Positions 16,640-25,600 of a DNA stretch of 64,000 nucleotides are shown piece after piece (the stretch's first letter is position 1; every line of letters begins with the position of its first letter). The DNA comes from a virus. The notes under the pieces are model-generated. The model ran no database searches. It had not been told where the DNA came from and saw only the letters and a list, made by a program, of their open reading frames with translations. Location: the IMG/VR virus record IMGVR_UViG_3300017917_001940, positions 1-64,000 of that record. The stretch is one strand, 5' to 3'. The position numbers and the translations under genes are program-made.

Positions 16640-16903
16640 ATGACTGAAACCACTGAAATCGAAAAGAAAAGTCTAGAAGCACACGTTGAATTGTGTGCTG
16701 AACGCTATCGCAGTTTAGACGAGCGTTTGGATAACCTTGGAGAGAAAATCTCCAAGGTTGAAACAGTTACCAATGATATTAAATCGGCTGTGAGTAAAAT
16801 GGCCGAGAAGAACAACGATCGATTAATTAATTGGGGAATAGGTATAATTGTGTTTCTACTGGGCATTGTTGGCTGGATGACAACACATTTTTTAGTTAAA
16901 TGA
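16640..16903 (+). CDS. Coiled-coil protein with a C-terminal membrane anchor
   Basis: The 87-aa protein has a charged helix with heptad-like pattern (LDERLDNLGEKISKVETV) followed by one membrane helix at about 64-85 (WGIGIIVFLLGIVGWMTTHF). This one-helix tail-anchored layout is seen in phage lysis-associated and hemolysin XhlA-type proteins. A membrane role in lysis is possible but unproven. Its 3' end overlaps the next gene (ATGA). Confidence 0.6.
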   Translation: MTETTEIEKKSLEAHVELCAERYRSLDERLDNLGEKISKVETVTNDIKSAVSKMAEKNNDRLINWGIGIIVFLLGIVGWMTTHFLVK

Positions 16904-17394
16904 AAAATCAAGAATTAGAACAACTAATTCGTAATGAATTACGTACAATCATGCCCAATATGATTTGGCGCAATGATAATGGTGATTACGAATTGTTTGG
17001 AAGATATTTAATATGCCCCGAAGCTAATGGATTTAGGGTTTATTGTAGTGCAACTGAAATAGGATTATTTGGTAGTACAAAATCAGCTCTGAGCTGGTGC
17101 ATAGCAGACAAATATCAAAAATTCAATTTAGCACGTGATATATTACGTACTGACAATAGATTAAATGCCGTTAGTAACGATATATTTGTGCGTGTGGGCA
17201 TTAGCAATCGGAGTAAACGAGCTGAATTTAAAGAAAGTATTGATATTAAATTAGAAAATAAAATAATACGTAAAAAAGAGCTGGAACAACAATTAGACAA
17301 ATTGATTAATTCGGCTAAATATTTACAACAAAGAGGATTTGATAATGAAACTGCACGATCTGGCCGCGCCACAACAAACAAAACAAGTCGCTAA
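16900..17394 (+). CDS. Conserved phage protein, unknown function
   Basis: This 164-aa basic protein has an alpha/beta N-terminal half (FGRYLICPEANGFRVYC) and a lysine-rich helical C-terminal half with coiled-coil tendency (KIIRKKELEQQLDKL). It overlaps its neighbours at both ends, indicating translation coupling within the virion gene block. No known domain was recognised. Confidence 0.65.
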   Translation: MKNQELEQLIRNELRTIMPNMIWRNDNGDYELFGRYLICPEANGFRVYCSATEIGLFGSTKSALSWCIADKYQKFNLARDILRTDNRLNAVSNDIFVRVGISNRSKRAEFKESIDIKLENKIIRKKELEQQLDKLINSAKYLQQRGFDNETARSGRATTNKTSR

Positions 17395-18184
17395 AGTAAT
17401 GGAAAGTTACTTTGGACAATCAGTAGCTTTTGACAAGCTCACACCAACACAAGCACGTACAATGCTTAAAAAAGTGCGTGGTTTAATTGCTGAACAACGA
17501 CGTCAACCTGACTTCCATTTTAGTGAGCAAAATCCTGCTTACTTAAAGTTAATGATGATGGAACAAGGTTTACAAGCCGCTAGTGTTCAAGCTGACCCTG
17601 CTAAATCAGCCGCACTGCAAACTGCACAAGCTCAACAGGCTAAACGTCAAATACAAGATCAGATTAAAGACAAAACAGCACAGTTGACTCAACTTCAACA
17701 AGAAATTCAACAATTACGTCAGCAGGCAAATAACCCAACAATGCCAGTTCAGGAAACTCGCCTGGCACGTCGTTTGCGTGAAGCCAGTGAAGTTCAACAA
17801 GCTCAAGTTGTATTGGCCAGCCAGGACATGGTAGACCAAGTGCAAAAGATGATTGAACAAACTACATCAGTTCAGTTCAAAGACTTGCCAGCACTGGTAG
17901 ATCAAATCCGCAACGAAGTTGGTTACGATCAAGCAACTCAATTCAATGGTGATGCCACAGCCGCATTAAGTGGGTTGGTACAAAACTTGCAACAGGCCAA
18001 AGGTCAATTAGAGCAAGCTCTTGGTGTTGTCACAGGTCAAGCTCCACAAATTCCCGGTGAAGAACTAGGTGCAGAAGTTCCTGAGGTTCCTGAATTACCA
18101 GCTGGTGAAGAAGCGGAATTAGACATCGATACCGAAGAAGAGCCAAGCTCACTAGAGACAACATTAGGACGTGGTAAGCGTTAA
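17345..18184 (+). CDS. Gln-rich coiled-coil protein with an acidic tail
   Basis: This 279-aa protein starts MKLHDLAAPQQ and has a conserved LTPTQARTMLKKVRGLI segment, a long Gln-rich coiled coil (about 85-140) and a Pro/Glu acidic C-terminal tail (EVPEVPELPAGEEAELD). It resembles hypothetical proteins in marine T4-like virion clusters. The acidic tail and coiled coil would suit a scaffold or assembly helper, but that is inference. The ATG at 17345 is preceded by AGAGGA; a TTG at 17339 is less likely. Confidence 0.6.
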   Translation: MKLHDLAAPQQTKQVAKVMESYFGQSVAFDKLTPTQARTMLKKVRGLIAEQRRQPDFHFSEQNPAYLKLMMMEQGLQAASVQADPAKSAALQTAQAQQAKRQIQDQIKDKTAQLTQLQQEIQQLRQQANNPTMPVQETRLARRLREASEVQQAQVVLASQDMVDQVQKMIEQTTSVQFKDLPALVDQIRNEVGYDQATQFNGDATAALSGLVQNLQQAKGQLEQALGVVTGQAPQIPGEELGAEVPEVPELPAGEEAELDIDTEEEPSSLETTLGRGKR

Positions 18185-18522
18185 TGTTAATTTTTGAAGT
18201 AGAAGATCAGAACACAAGTAAACTGGCCGCTTTGAGCCAGTTTCTTGTTGGACGTAGCGATGATACTACTGCTAAAAAAGAAATCTCCTCTGATGCTTTT
18301 ATTGATCTCGCCAACCAACTTGGTGTAGTAGTAAGTCAAGGTAATCTTGGCGAAATGATTGCCAAACCACCACTAAGCAATATCCTTGAACCATATGAAC
18401 CTAATTCTGGCGTGGTTCGATTCAAAGGCAATTATGAAAAGTCTGCCAAAATGGATACTGACAAAGCCCAGGATATTGTAGACAAGAATGCCAAAGCCGC
18501 TATGAAGCGCGGCATGAAATAA
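18184..18522 (+). CDS. Conserved T4-like phage protein
   Basis: The 112-aa soluble protein contains PPLSNILEPYEPNSGVVRFKG and ends in a basic DKNAKAAMKRGMK helix, a layout seen in marine T4-like virion clusters. The start shares one base with the previous stop. The function is unknown. Confidence 0.65.
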   Translation: MLIFEVEDQNTSKLAALSQFLVGRSDDTTAKKEISSDAFIDLANQLGVVVSQGNLGEMIAKPPLSNILEPYEPNSGVVRFKGNYEKSAKMDTDKAQDIVDKNAKAAMKRGMK

Positions 18523-18564
18523 CCAAATCTATTGTAAATTTAGTGCCACGTGCTGGTGCGCCAA

Positions 18565-18572
18565 GATAAATA
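18565..18572 (+). promoter_or_regulatory. T4-type late promoter, leaderless spacing
   Basis: GATAAATA, 7/8 to the consensus, ends 5 bases before the ATG at 18578, so the predicted +1 is the A of that ATG. Confidence 0.55.
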
Positions 18573-18577
18573 ACTAT

Positions 18578-19333
18578 ATGAAATATAATATAGAAAAATC
18601 TTGCCCTTATTGTAACAAGACATTTATCACCCGTCCTCGATATGTAACATATTGCTCCTCGTATTGTAAAAACCCCAACAATAGACCCGGTCATACTCCA
18701 TGGAACAAAGGTATAAAGTTATCTGAAGAACAAAAGGCTAAACAAAATACTAGCGGGCTCAAAAAGGGGCATGGATGGAATAAAGGACTTCCAAATCCAG
18801 CCGCACGTGAAAGAATGACAGGAGAAAAAAATCCAAACTGGAATGGCGGGGTTAACAAACAACGACAGAAAGATGGATCTTTGTCTCGCCCAGGTGAATT
18901 AAACGGTATGTACGGACGCAATCATTCCGAAGAATCTAAAGAAAAAATAAGGTTAGCAAAATTAAAGAATTATGAAGATGGTATCTACAAATCAAAATCA
19001 GCCGGAGAATGTGAACTGGCAGAACACCTCATGAGGCAGTTTCCAGATTTAGTTTGGCAATATATTATACCAAATTACTATAGGGTTTATGATTTTTATA
19101 TCCCGTCTTTGAATTTAATAATTGAATACGATGGCGACTATTGGCATCGAGAGGAAAAGTACCATAATAAGGATTACAAAGACACAACTTACGCAATTAA
19201 AGAAGGTTATCAAATATTTCGGTATTGGGAATCGACAATTAAAGAAATAGGAGTTGACAATATCCTAGAGGATATTGTAAAATTAGAAGGTAAGCATCAA
19301 CGAATAATAAAGGAGGATGTTTATGTCATATAG
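18578..19333 (+). CDS. Homing endonuclease, NUMOD3 plus EDxHD/Vsr-like nuclease
   Basis: The 251-aa protein has an N-terminal zinc-ribbon-like part (CPYCNK...YCSSYC), several NUMOD3 DNA-binding motifs (NPNWNGG, NGMYGRNHSEESKEKI) and a C-terminal nuclease domain with YDFYIPSLNLIIEYDGDYWH (about 172-191), typical of DUF559/EDxHD homing nucleases related to Vsr. It lies directly before iscU and overlaps it by 11 bases. This suggests insertion at, or co-mobilisation with, iscU. Late leaderless transcription is predicted. Confidence 0.85.
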   Translation: MKYNIEKSCPYCNKTFITRPRYVTYCSSYCKNPNNRPGHTPWNKGIKLSEEQKAKQNTSGLKKGHGWNKGLPNPAARERMTGEKNPNWNGGVNKQRQKDGSLSRPGELNGMYGRNHSEESKEKIRLAKLKNYEDGIYKSKSAGECELAEHLMRQFPDLVWQYIIPNYYRVYDFYIPSLNLIIEYDGDYWHREEKYHNKDYKDTTYAIKEGYQIFRYWESTIKEIGVDNILEDIVKLEGKHQRIIKEDVYVI

Positions 19334-19706
19334 TGAAAAAGTACTAGAACATTATGAAAATCCCAGAAATGTTGGATCGTTTGATAAAAACGACGCTGGG
19401 GTGGGCGTAGGATTAGTCGGGGCCCCTTCGTGCGGAGATGTTCTTAAGTTAAGTATTAAAGTTGAAGATGGAGTAATCACAGATGCGAAATTTAAAACCT
19501 ACGGCTGCGGATCGGCTATTGCGAGCTCGTCACTCGTTACCGAATGGGTCAAGGGCAAGACGCTTGACCAGGCAAGCACAATTAAGAACAGCGATATTGC
19601 TCAAGAACTGGCGCTCCCCCCTGTTAAAATCCACTGTAGCATCCTCGCTGAGTCAGCAATATCGGCGGCAATCGAAGATTACAAAAAGAAACAAAACCTA
19701 ACATAG
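19323..19706 (+). CDS. iscU: IscU-type iron-sulfur cluster scaffold
   Basis: The 127-aa protein aligns with bacterial IscU (128 aa). The cluster ligands are all present: C37 in GAPSCGD with D39, C62 in YGCGSA, and H104-C105. The LPPVK motif (98-102), by which HscA recognises IscU, is intact. IscU builds 2Fe-2S and 4Fe-4S clusters from sulfur supplied by IscS. Neither IscS nor HscA/B is here, so host partners would be needed. The start is the ATG 5 bases after a perfect AAGGAGGA. G+C is roughly half by eye in its second part, above the AT-rich neighbours, suggesting recent acquisition from a host. Confidence 0.9.
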   Translation: MSYSEKVLEHYENPRNVGSFDKNDAGVGVGLVGAPSCGDVLKLSIKVEDGVITDAKFKTYGCGSAIASSSLVTEWVKGKTLDQASTIKNSDIAQELALPPVKIHCSILAESAISAAIEDYKKKQNLT

Positions 19707-19730
19707 AACAAATAAGAGCGTGTTGATTAT

Positions 19731-19759
19731 TTGACTAGTCTGGGGTATACTGTTACAAT
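19731..19759 (+). promoter_or_regulatory. Sigma70-like promoter with extended -10
   Basis: TTGACT (19731-19736), a 17-bp spacer ending in TGT, and TACAAT (19754-19759). A leader of about 33 bases with AAGGA precedes the iscA-like gene. Confidence 0.75.
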
Positions 19760-19798
19760 AGTATGGGAAGATAATCTTAAGGAATTTATAAAGACATT

Positions 19799-20119
19799 AT
19801 GATACAAGTAACTGAAGCCGCCGCTAAAAAGATCAAGCAACAACTAACCAAGCGTGGCTCGGGTATAGGTATTCGTGTGGGTGTTCGAACCACAGGTTGC
19901 TCTGGCTTGGCTTATGTGCTAGAATATGTTGACGAACTAGATGTCGGCGACGATGCTGAATTGTTCGATGGATTTAGTGTGGTCGTTAACAAGAAGGATC
20001 AACCTTATCTTGCAGGCATGGAAGTAGACTATGTACGTCAAGGTCTAAACGAAGGCTTTGAATTTAATAATCCCAACTCTAAAGATCAATGTGGTTGCGG
20101 AGAAAGTTTTAGAATTTGA
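19799..20119 (+). CDS. iscA: A-type iron-sulfur carrier (IscA/HesB-like)
   Basis: The 106-aa protein has the three conserved cysteines of A-type carriers: C34 in TGCSGLAY and C98/C100 in DQCGCGESF. These proteins carry Fe-S clusters from the scaffold to target enzymes. HesB/IscA-like genes are known from marine T4-like phages. Having a scaffold gene (iscU) next to the carrier is less usual. Possible local clients are the radical SAM protein and host enzymes. It has its own early-type promoter, and its stop overlaps the next gene. Confidence 0.9.
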   Translation: MIQVTEAAAKKIKQQLTKRGSGIGIRVGVRTTGCSGLAYVLEYVDELDVGDDAELFDGFSVVVNKKDQPYLAGMEVDYVRQGLNEGFEFNNPNSKDQCGCGESFRI

Positions 20120-20550
20120 AAGAAAAACTAAAACAAGCGTACATGGACACAGCGAAGATATTTGCTGAACTAAGTCATGCTCGTCGCTTACACGTTGGTG
20201 CTATAGTAGTTAAAGATGATCGCATTATCAGCATTGGTTACAATGGCATGCCCGCAGGTTGGGACAACAACTGCGAAGATGAATTACACCAACCCATTGG
20301 ACGTGTAGACTTAAAAACAAAACCAGAGGTACTCCATGCAGAATCGAACGCAATTTCTAAACTTGCCCGTAGTCAAGAAAGCGGGCTTGGTGCTGATATC
20401 TTTATCACTCATGCTCCTTGTTTGGATTGTGCCAAGCTCATATATCAAAGTGGTATTAAGCGTGTTTATTTTGGCATGGCTTATCGAGATGATGCGGGCA
20501 TAAACTTTCTAACAAAGTCTGGACTAGAAGTAGAACATGTACAATCCTAA
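20116..20550 (+). CDS. dCMP deaminase
   Basis: The 144-aa enzyme has zinc ligands H74 (HAE, with catalytic E76), C102 and C105 (PCLDC), plus GAIVVKDDRIISIGYNGMPAG typical of dCMP deaminases. It converts dCMP to dUMP for thymidylate synthesis and fits with the phage ribonucleotide reductase. The start is a TTG overlapping the previous stop, favoured because cyanophage relatives have the same N-terminal MKE...AYMDTA extension; the ATG at 20143 is the alternative. Confidence 0.9.
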   Translation: MKEKLKQAYMDTAKIFAELSHARRLHVGAIVVKDDRIISIGYNGMPAGWDNNCEDELHQPIGRVDLKTKPEVLHAESNAISKLARSQESGLGADIFITHAPCLDCAKLIYQSGIKRVYFGMAYRDDAGINFLTKSGLEVEHVQS

Positions 20551-21253
20551 ATTTAACTATCAACCCATTCCCCGCGAGCAAGTCAACGGGCAAAGACTTT
20601 ATGCCACCCCTAGCGGACGTGTGCCCAGTGTGACTACCATACTAGACAAAACTAAACCCGAAGAGAAAAAGAAGGCCTTACAAGAGTGGCGTAATCGTGT
20701 GGGTGTAGAACGTGCTCAACAGATTACCACAGAAGCAGCTAATCGTGGCACTCGTATGCACAACTATCTAGAACACTATGTAAAAACAGGTGAGCGTAAA
20801 GAGCGTGGGACAAACCCTATGAGTTGGCCTAGTCATGTCATGGCCGATTGTGTTATTGAACAAGGGCTTGCTGACAAAGTTAATGAGTTTTGGGGAGTAG
20901 AAGTTCCGCTATATTTCCCTAGCATTTATGCCGGAACCACAGACGGATGTGGCATACACTTAAATGAAGAAGCCATACTAGACTACAAACAAACTAACAA
21001 GCCTAAAAAGCGTGAGTGGATTGAAGACTATTTCCTACAGCTTTGTGCGTATGCTGAAGCACACAATGAGCTACATGGTACAAACATTAAAAAAGGTGTG
21101 ATTTTAATGTGTGTTAAACCCGAAGTAGATGAAAACTTTAACATTGTTGTGCCACCTGAATATCAAGAATTTGTATTAGAAGGCGCACAGTTTGAGCTAT
21201 ATCGACAGTTGTGGTGGCAACGTGTAGAGCAGTATTATCTGCTAAATACGTAA
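20537..21253 (+). CDS. PD-(D/E)XK nuclease (RecB/Cas4-like)
   Basis: This 238-aa nuclease shows the family order: a helix with GTRMHNYLEHYV (His/Glu), then AGTTDGCGIHLNEEAILDYKQTN, which gives the D...(D/E)xK core (Asp in TTDG, DYK), then a QLCAYAEAHN helix. Such phage nucleases act as exonucleases in recombination or host DNA breakdown. It overlaps the deaminase gene by 14 bases. Confidence 0.8.
   Translation: MYNPKFNYQPIPREQVNGQRLYATPSGRVPSVTTILDKTKPEEKKKALQEWRNRVGVERAQQITTEAANRGTRMHNYLEHYVKTGERKERGTNPMSWPSHVMADCVIEQGLADKVNEFWGVEVPLYFPSIYAGTTDGCGIHLNEEAILDYKQTNKPKKREWIEDYFLQLCAYAEAHNELHGTNIKKGVILMCVKPEVDENFNIVVPPEYQEFVLEGAQFELYRQLWWQRVEQYYLLNT
21241..21248 (+). promoter_or_regulatory. T4-type late promoter
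   Basis: GCTAAATA, 6/8 to the consensus, followed by a leader with CGGAGA and the ATG at 21268. It overlaps the end of the nuclease gene. Confidence 0.5.
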
Positions 21254-21267
21254 TCGGAGAATAACAG

Positions 21268-22875
21268 ATGGCTATCGTACAAATATCAAGAATTACCCAC
21301 CGTAAAGGGTTACAAGAGAACTTACCACAACTAGCTGGTGCTGAATTAGGCTGGAGTATAGATGAACGACGTTTGTTTATTGGTAATGGTACACTTGAAG
21401 AAGGTGCTCCTGTAATTGGTAATACCGAAATTCTTACAGAATTTAGTGATATATTAGCGTTTCAAACCAATTATACCTACAAAGGACAAGCCGCTGGATA
21501 TACCGTGCAAACTGGAGTTACACCCGGAACTCCTATAACACAAAGTTTACAATCATGGTTAGATCAGTTTGCCACAGTTAAAGACTTTGGCGCAACCGGT
21601 GATGGTGTAACTGATGACACCGCGGCAATTAATCGTGCATTGTATCAATTGTATTGTCGAGAAGTAAATCCTCAAATCCGTCGTGGATTATTTTTCCCAG
21701 CTGGTGTTTATCGAGTTACTGAAACAATATTAATACCACCATATGCTTATTTGTATGGTGAAGGAACCGACAGTTCAATTATTCGTTTAGAAGATGGCAG
21801 TGCTGTTGATTATGTTGCACAAACTTGCGACAGCCAAGCTCAAACTGGTGTGAATATAGGTAACGGTGGTGCAATAACACCAACACAAGTGACCATTGCT
21901 AATATGGCATTTGAAACAATGGATAATAATGCCGATGTCTTTTTAGTTGAAGATGCGACTGATTTTATTTTTACTAATGTGAGTTTTATTGGACCTCGCA
22001 CCACAGCCAATTTAACAACAGATTCAAATCCTATCACAGGTGTAGCATTTGCCAGTACGGTCAGCTTGGTTACCACAAACATTGTATTTGACGAATGTTT
22101 ATTTTCTGGATTGACTTATGGTATCGCAACCAACGTCAACTCAAGAGCCGTTACAGTTTCTAGCAGTAAGTTTGACACACTATATCAGGGCGTGTTGCTC
22201 AATGGTACCAATCCAAACAGTTTGGCATATTCTGGCCCGAGCGGTTATAAATTTGTGCAAAATATATTTGACAATATCTATGCTGAAGGTATTAGTTTTT
22301 TAAATGTTAACCTCAATGCTACCGGATATAATATTTTTTATGATGTAGGCAACCACTTTGGTGGTATTACCAATCCATATACAGCATGTCTTAATTTTGA
22401 TAATAACAATAACGTTAGTATCGGAGATATGTATCAAAGACCCGATGATTATTCCGACGGTGAAGTTCTTGGTTCTAAGTGGCCGCGTGTTAATCTTAAT
22501 AACACAACTTCAATTGCTACAACCAATGGTTCTGAAATCAGAATGGGTAACTACGTTCGTAAATCTGGCTTAATCGCAACATTGATTAATAATGAAGCCA
22601 GTCCTATTACAGCGTTTACAGTTACAGACACAGCATTTTCTATTAACTACAAAATTACTCGAGACGTTACTATGCGAACTGGGGTGATCACTGTGGCTAA
22701 TGTTAATGGTACTGGTTCGTTGACCTGGACGGATGATTATGTAGAAAATGCTAGTACTGGTATTGTGTTATCTTTAACACAAAGCAGTGGCGTGGTAAGT
22801 ATAAAATATACCTCAACTAACACAGGCGTTGATGCTGAACTTACCTATTCTGTTACTTCTCTTAGTCTTACCTAA
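21268..22875 (+). CDS. Tail protein with pectate-lyase (right-handed beta-helix) fold
   Basis: The 535-aa protein has an N-terminal virion-attachment-like part (LGWSIDERRLFIGNGT, residues about 28-45). Next comes a Pectate_lyase_3 signature, TVKDFGATGDGVTDDTAAIN, near 107-126, and long beta-helix repeats rich in Asn, Thr and Gly. Proteins of this design are tail spikes or fibres that bind, and sometimes cut, host surface polysaccharide. It is late-expressed judging from the promoter. The active site cannot be assigned from sequence alone. Confidence 0.8.
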   Translation: MAIVQISRITHRKGLQENLPQLAGAELGWSIDERRLFIGNGTLEEGAPVIGNTEILTEFSDILAFQTNYTYKGQAAGYTVQTGVTPGTPITQSLQSWLDQFATVKDFGATGDGVTDDTAAINRALYQLYCREVNPQIRRGLFFPAGVYRVTETILIPPYAYLYGEGTDSSIIRLEDGSAVDYVAQTCDSQAQTGVNIGNGGAITPTQVTIANMAFETMDNNADVFLVEDATDFIFTNVSFIGPRTTANLTTDSNPITGVAFASTVSLVTTNIVFDECLFSGLTYGIATNVNSRAVTVSSSKFDTLYQGVLLNGTNPNSLAYSGPSGYKFVQNIFDNIYAEGISFLNVNLNATGYNIFYDVGNHFGGITNPYTACLNFDNNNNVSIGDMYQRPDDYSDGEVLGSKWPRVNLNNTTSIATTNGSEIRMGNYVRKSGLIATLINNEASPITAFTVTDTAFSINYKITRDVTMRTGVITVANVNGTGSLTWTDDYVENASTGIVLSLTQSSGVVSIKYTSTNTGVDAELTYSVTSLSLT

Positions 22876-23300
22876 TGTGGATTAATATTTTTGAAGACAG
22901 GCTTAAAGCCTGGAATGATCTACGTTCAAAAATTTTGGATGCAGATACCGAAACTGCTCTGCAAAACATCAATGAGTGGTGGTTTGATGCCCCATGGAAA
23001 CCATATTACTTACATTGGGATGATATTCGAGAATGGCCAGATCCCTGGCAACTTTTGAGCGATAACTGGTATTGTGATCTTGCTCGCGCACTAGGAATAC
23101 TGTATACTATCAGTTTGTTAGATCGTGCAGATTTAGGCGATGCAAGGCTGGTTTTGACGGAAGATGGCAGTAATTTAGTCCTAGTTGCAAAAGAAAAATA
23201 TATACTTAATTGGGACAGAGATTCAATCGTAAATACCAACCAAGCAGTAAAAATCAAACGGCAGTACACACAAGAAGAAGTAAAAAAGCAATATCTATAA
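22875..23300 (+). CDS. Conserved T4-like phage protein
   Basis: The 141-aa protein is rich in Trp (WWFDAPWKPYYLHWDD, WPDPWQLL) and mostly helical. It matches a hypothetical family found next to tail genes in marine T4-like phages. The ATG overlaps the stop of the spike-like gene, so it may be a chaperone or small structural partner of it. That is inference from position. Confidence 0.65.
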   Translation: MWINIFEDRLKAWNDLRSKILDADTETALQNINEWWFDAPWKPYYLHWDDIREWPDPWQLLSDNWYCDLARALGILYTISLLDRADLGDARLVLTEDGSNLVLVAKEKYILNWDRDSIVNTNQAVKIKRQYTQEEVKKQYL

Positions 23301-23316
23301 CTTAAACGAGTAACGA

Positions 23317-24792
23317 ATGACGCAGATAACAGTAGTTAAACGAAGCGGAGCCCGTGAGCCTCTGCACATTGAGAAATGGCAAGCGCAAGTAGCCAAGGTT
23401 TGCCAGGGCATCGCAGACGTAAGTCAGTCGATGATCGAAATCAAAGCACAGCTACATTTTTACGATGGAATTACCACTCAAGAAATTGATGGTATTACCC
23501 TACGTGCTATCGTAGATCTCATTGACGTAGAACAAAATCCTGACGTAGGACATACCAACTATCAATACGTAGCAGGCAAACAACGCTTGAGCATGTTACG
23601 CAAAGACGTTTATGGTGATTACACTCCTCCACCATTGTACGAAATTATCAAGAAGAATGTAGGCGTGGGTCTTTATTCCTCTGAACTCCTCGAGTGGTAC
23701 ACTGAAGAAGAGTGGAACAAGATGGACGAGATTATTGATCATGAAAAAGATGAGCAATATTCATATGCGGCCATTGAGCAGTTGATTGAAAAGTATTTGG
23801 TACGCAATCGTGCTACAAAGGAAATTTATGAAACTCCACAAGTGCGTTACATGGTGGCAGCCGCTACTGTGTTTCACAAAGAAGAACCTGCATCCGCTCG
23901 TTTACGTTATATTAAAGAATATTACAACTGTGCTAGTGATGGCTTGTTTACTTTGGCTACTCCTGTCCTGGCCGGACTTGGAACTCCAACTAAGCAATTT
24001 AGTAGTTGCGTTCTTATACGTAGTGATGATGATTTGGATAGCATTTTTGCCAGTGGAGAAATGATGGCCAAGTATGCCAGCAAACGTGCAGGCATTGGTT
24101 TGGAAATTGGTCGCTTACGTCCACTAGGATCACCTATTCGTGGTGGCGAGATCATGCACACAGGTATGATCCCATTCCTTAAGAAGTGGTTTGGTGACTT
24201 GCGCTCTTGTTCACAAGGAGGTATTCGTAATGCTAGTGCTACTGTGTTTTATCCTATTTGGCATCATCAGTTTGACGATCTTATCGTGCTCAAGAACAAC
24301 CAAGGAACAGAAGAGACACGAGTACGTCACATGGACTACGGCGTGGTCTTATCCGCATTGTTTTGGCGCAGATTTAAGAACAAAGAAAACATAACATTCT
24401 TTGATCCAAACGAAGTACCAGATTTGTTTGAAGCGTTCTATAGCAATACAGAACTGTTTGAAGACTTGTATAAGAAATATGAAAAGCGCAGTGACTTGCG
24501 TAAGAAAGTAATGACTGCTGAAGAAGTATTCAAAGGTGGCATACTTAAAGAGCGTACAGACACAGGACGCATTTATCTTGTGTATATCGATAATGTGATG
24601 AATCAAGGACCGTTTGATCCAGAGTACCACACAATCTATCAGTCAAATTTGTGCCTGGAGATTTTGCTTCCGACCAAGCCGTTTAAGAAACTTGACCCTG
24701 AAAGAAAACTAATCAGAGTTAAGAAAACAGATGTTGAGAAGTTTATGGCGAATAAATCAAACGACATTGTATCAATAAGGAAGATAAAATAG
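23317..24792 (+). CDS. nrdA: Ribonucleotide reductase alpha subunit, N-terminal piece (NrdA-a)
   Basis: The 491-aa product is the first part of a class Ia alpha subunit. It includes the ATP-cone-like N-terminus (VKRSGAREPLHIEKW), C231 in FSSCVLI, and the catalytic N444-C446-E448 in SNLCLEI. Homology stops after LLPTKPFKKL. The last 30 residues are a lysine-rich tail ending SIRKIK with no counterpart in intact NrdA. The rest of the enzyme is encoded at 25890. Ribonucleotide reductase makes dNTPs for phage replication. Splitting by a homing endonuclease gene is known from Aeromonas phage Aeh1, where the pieces form an active enzyme. Confidence 0.95.
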   Translation: MTQITVVKRSGAREPLHIEKWQAQVAKVCQGIADVSQSMIEIKAQLHFYDGITTQEIDGITLRAIVDLIDVEQNPDVGHTNYQYVAGKQRLSMLRKDVYGDYTPPPLYEIIKKNVGVGLYSSELLEWYTEEEWNKMDEIIDHEKDEQYSYAAIEQLIEKYLVRNRATKEIYETPQVRYMVAAATVFHKEEPASARLRYIKEYYNCASDGLFTLATPVLAGLGTPTKQFSSCVLIRSDDDLDSIFASGEMMAKYASKRAGIGLEIGRLRPLGSPIRGGEIMHTGMIPFLKKWFGDLRSCSQGGIRNASATVFYPIWHHQFDDLIVLKNNQGTEETRVRHMDYGVVLSALFWRRFKNKENITFFDPNEVPDLFEAFYSNTELFEDLYKKYEKRSDLRKKVMTAEEVFKGGILKERTDTGRIYLVYIDNVMNQGPFDPEYHTIYQSNLCLEILLPTKPFKKLDPERKLIRVKKTDVEKFMANKSNDIVSIRKIK

Positions 24793-24811
24793 TAGGTAAT
24801 AGTATTTCAGT

Positions 24812-24819
24812 CATAAATA
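24812..24819 (+). promoter_or_regulatory. T4-type late promoter of the endonuclease gene
   Basis: CATAAATA, 7/8 to the consensus, followed by a 16-base leader with AGGAGA before the ATG at 24836. It would make the inserted endonuclease a late gene. Confidence 0.6.
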
Positions 24820-24835
24820 AGTGTAGGAGAATAAT

Positions 24836-25600
24836 ATGAAATACATTGTTTATTGTCATACACTTAATGGTAAGAAGTATGTAGGCTACACTAAGAAGAC
24901 TATGGTAGAACGGTTAGAAGAACATATCAAAGGAGCATTAGAAGGGTCAGAAAGACACTTCCATCGTGCTATTCGTAAATATGGTGTAGAGAACATAGTA
25001 TCTGAACAGTTATGCGAAACTACTACTAAACAAGCGGCTAAGCGTAAAGAGCGTTATTATGTTAAGCAGTTCGATACATTTAAAAACGGCTACAATATGA
25101 CGCACGGTGGAGATGGTGGTAATACTACTGAGAAGTATTCGGACGAAGAAATGAAAGATTTAAGTAATCGTAGGTCAATGCTACAATCGGGTATGAAAAA
25201 TAGTCGTGCTAAACCCGATATTACTAAACAGATGATAGTAGATGCTGTAGTAAAGTATGCAATTGAGAATAACAAGAGCGGCAACTACATTCTGCGTAAA
25301 GAGATGGACGATGCTCTCAAGCAGGAGTTAGATGTTAGTGTTATGATTATGAAGCAGAGATTTACTAACGGCAGAACAGAACTGTTAGAAGAAGTAAATG
25401 CTAAACTGAGTAAGGCGGGATTAGCGGAAGTAAAGTATGACCCTTACTACAGAAGTGAAGAACAGCGTAAGCAACTATCCTCTGCGACTTCGAGTCATAG
25501 ATGGGTGACAAACGGTGTTAAGAATGTTAAACTTAACGCTGAAGATTTAGAAAAGTTCCTACAAGAGAACAAGACATACAAACAAGGTAGAACATTATGA
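24836..25600 (+). CDS. GIY-YIG homing endonuclease inserted in nrdA
   Basis: The 254-aa protein begins with a GIY-YIG-type catalytic domain (YIVYCHTLNGKKYVGYTKK, then the R of ERLEEH and a later YNMTHGGDGG). Behind it is a helical DNA-binding region ending with SHRWVTNGVKNVK, a motif seen in phage GIY-YIG proteins. It sits between the two nrdA pieces and so probably caused, or now maintains, the split. Its stop overlaps the next start (ATGA). Confidence 0.85.
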   Translation: MKYIVYCHTLNGKKYVGYTKKTMVERLEEHIKGALEGSERHFHRAIRKYGVENIVSEQLCETTTKQAAKRKERYYVKQFDTFKNGYNMTHGGDGGNTTEKYSDEEMKDLSNRRSMLQSGMKNSRAKPDITKQMIVDAVVKYAIENNKSGNYILRKEMDDALKQELDVSVMIMKQRFTNGRTELLEEVNAKLSKAGLAEVKYDPYYRSEEQRKQLSSATSSHRWVTNGVKNVKLNAEDLEKFLQENKTYKQGRTL

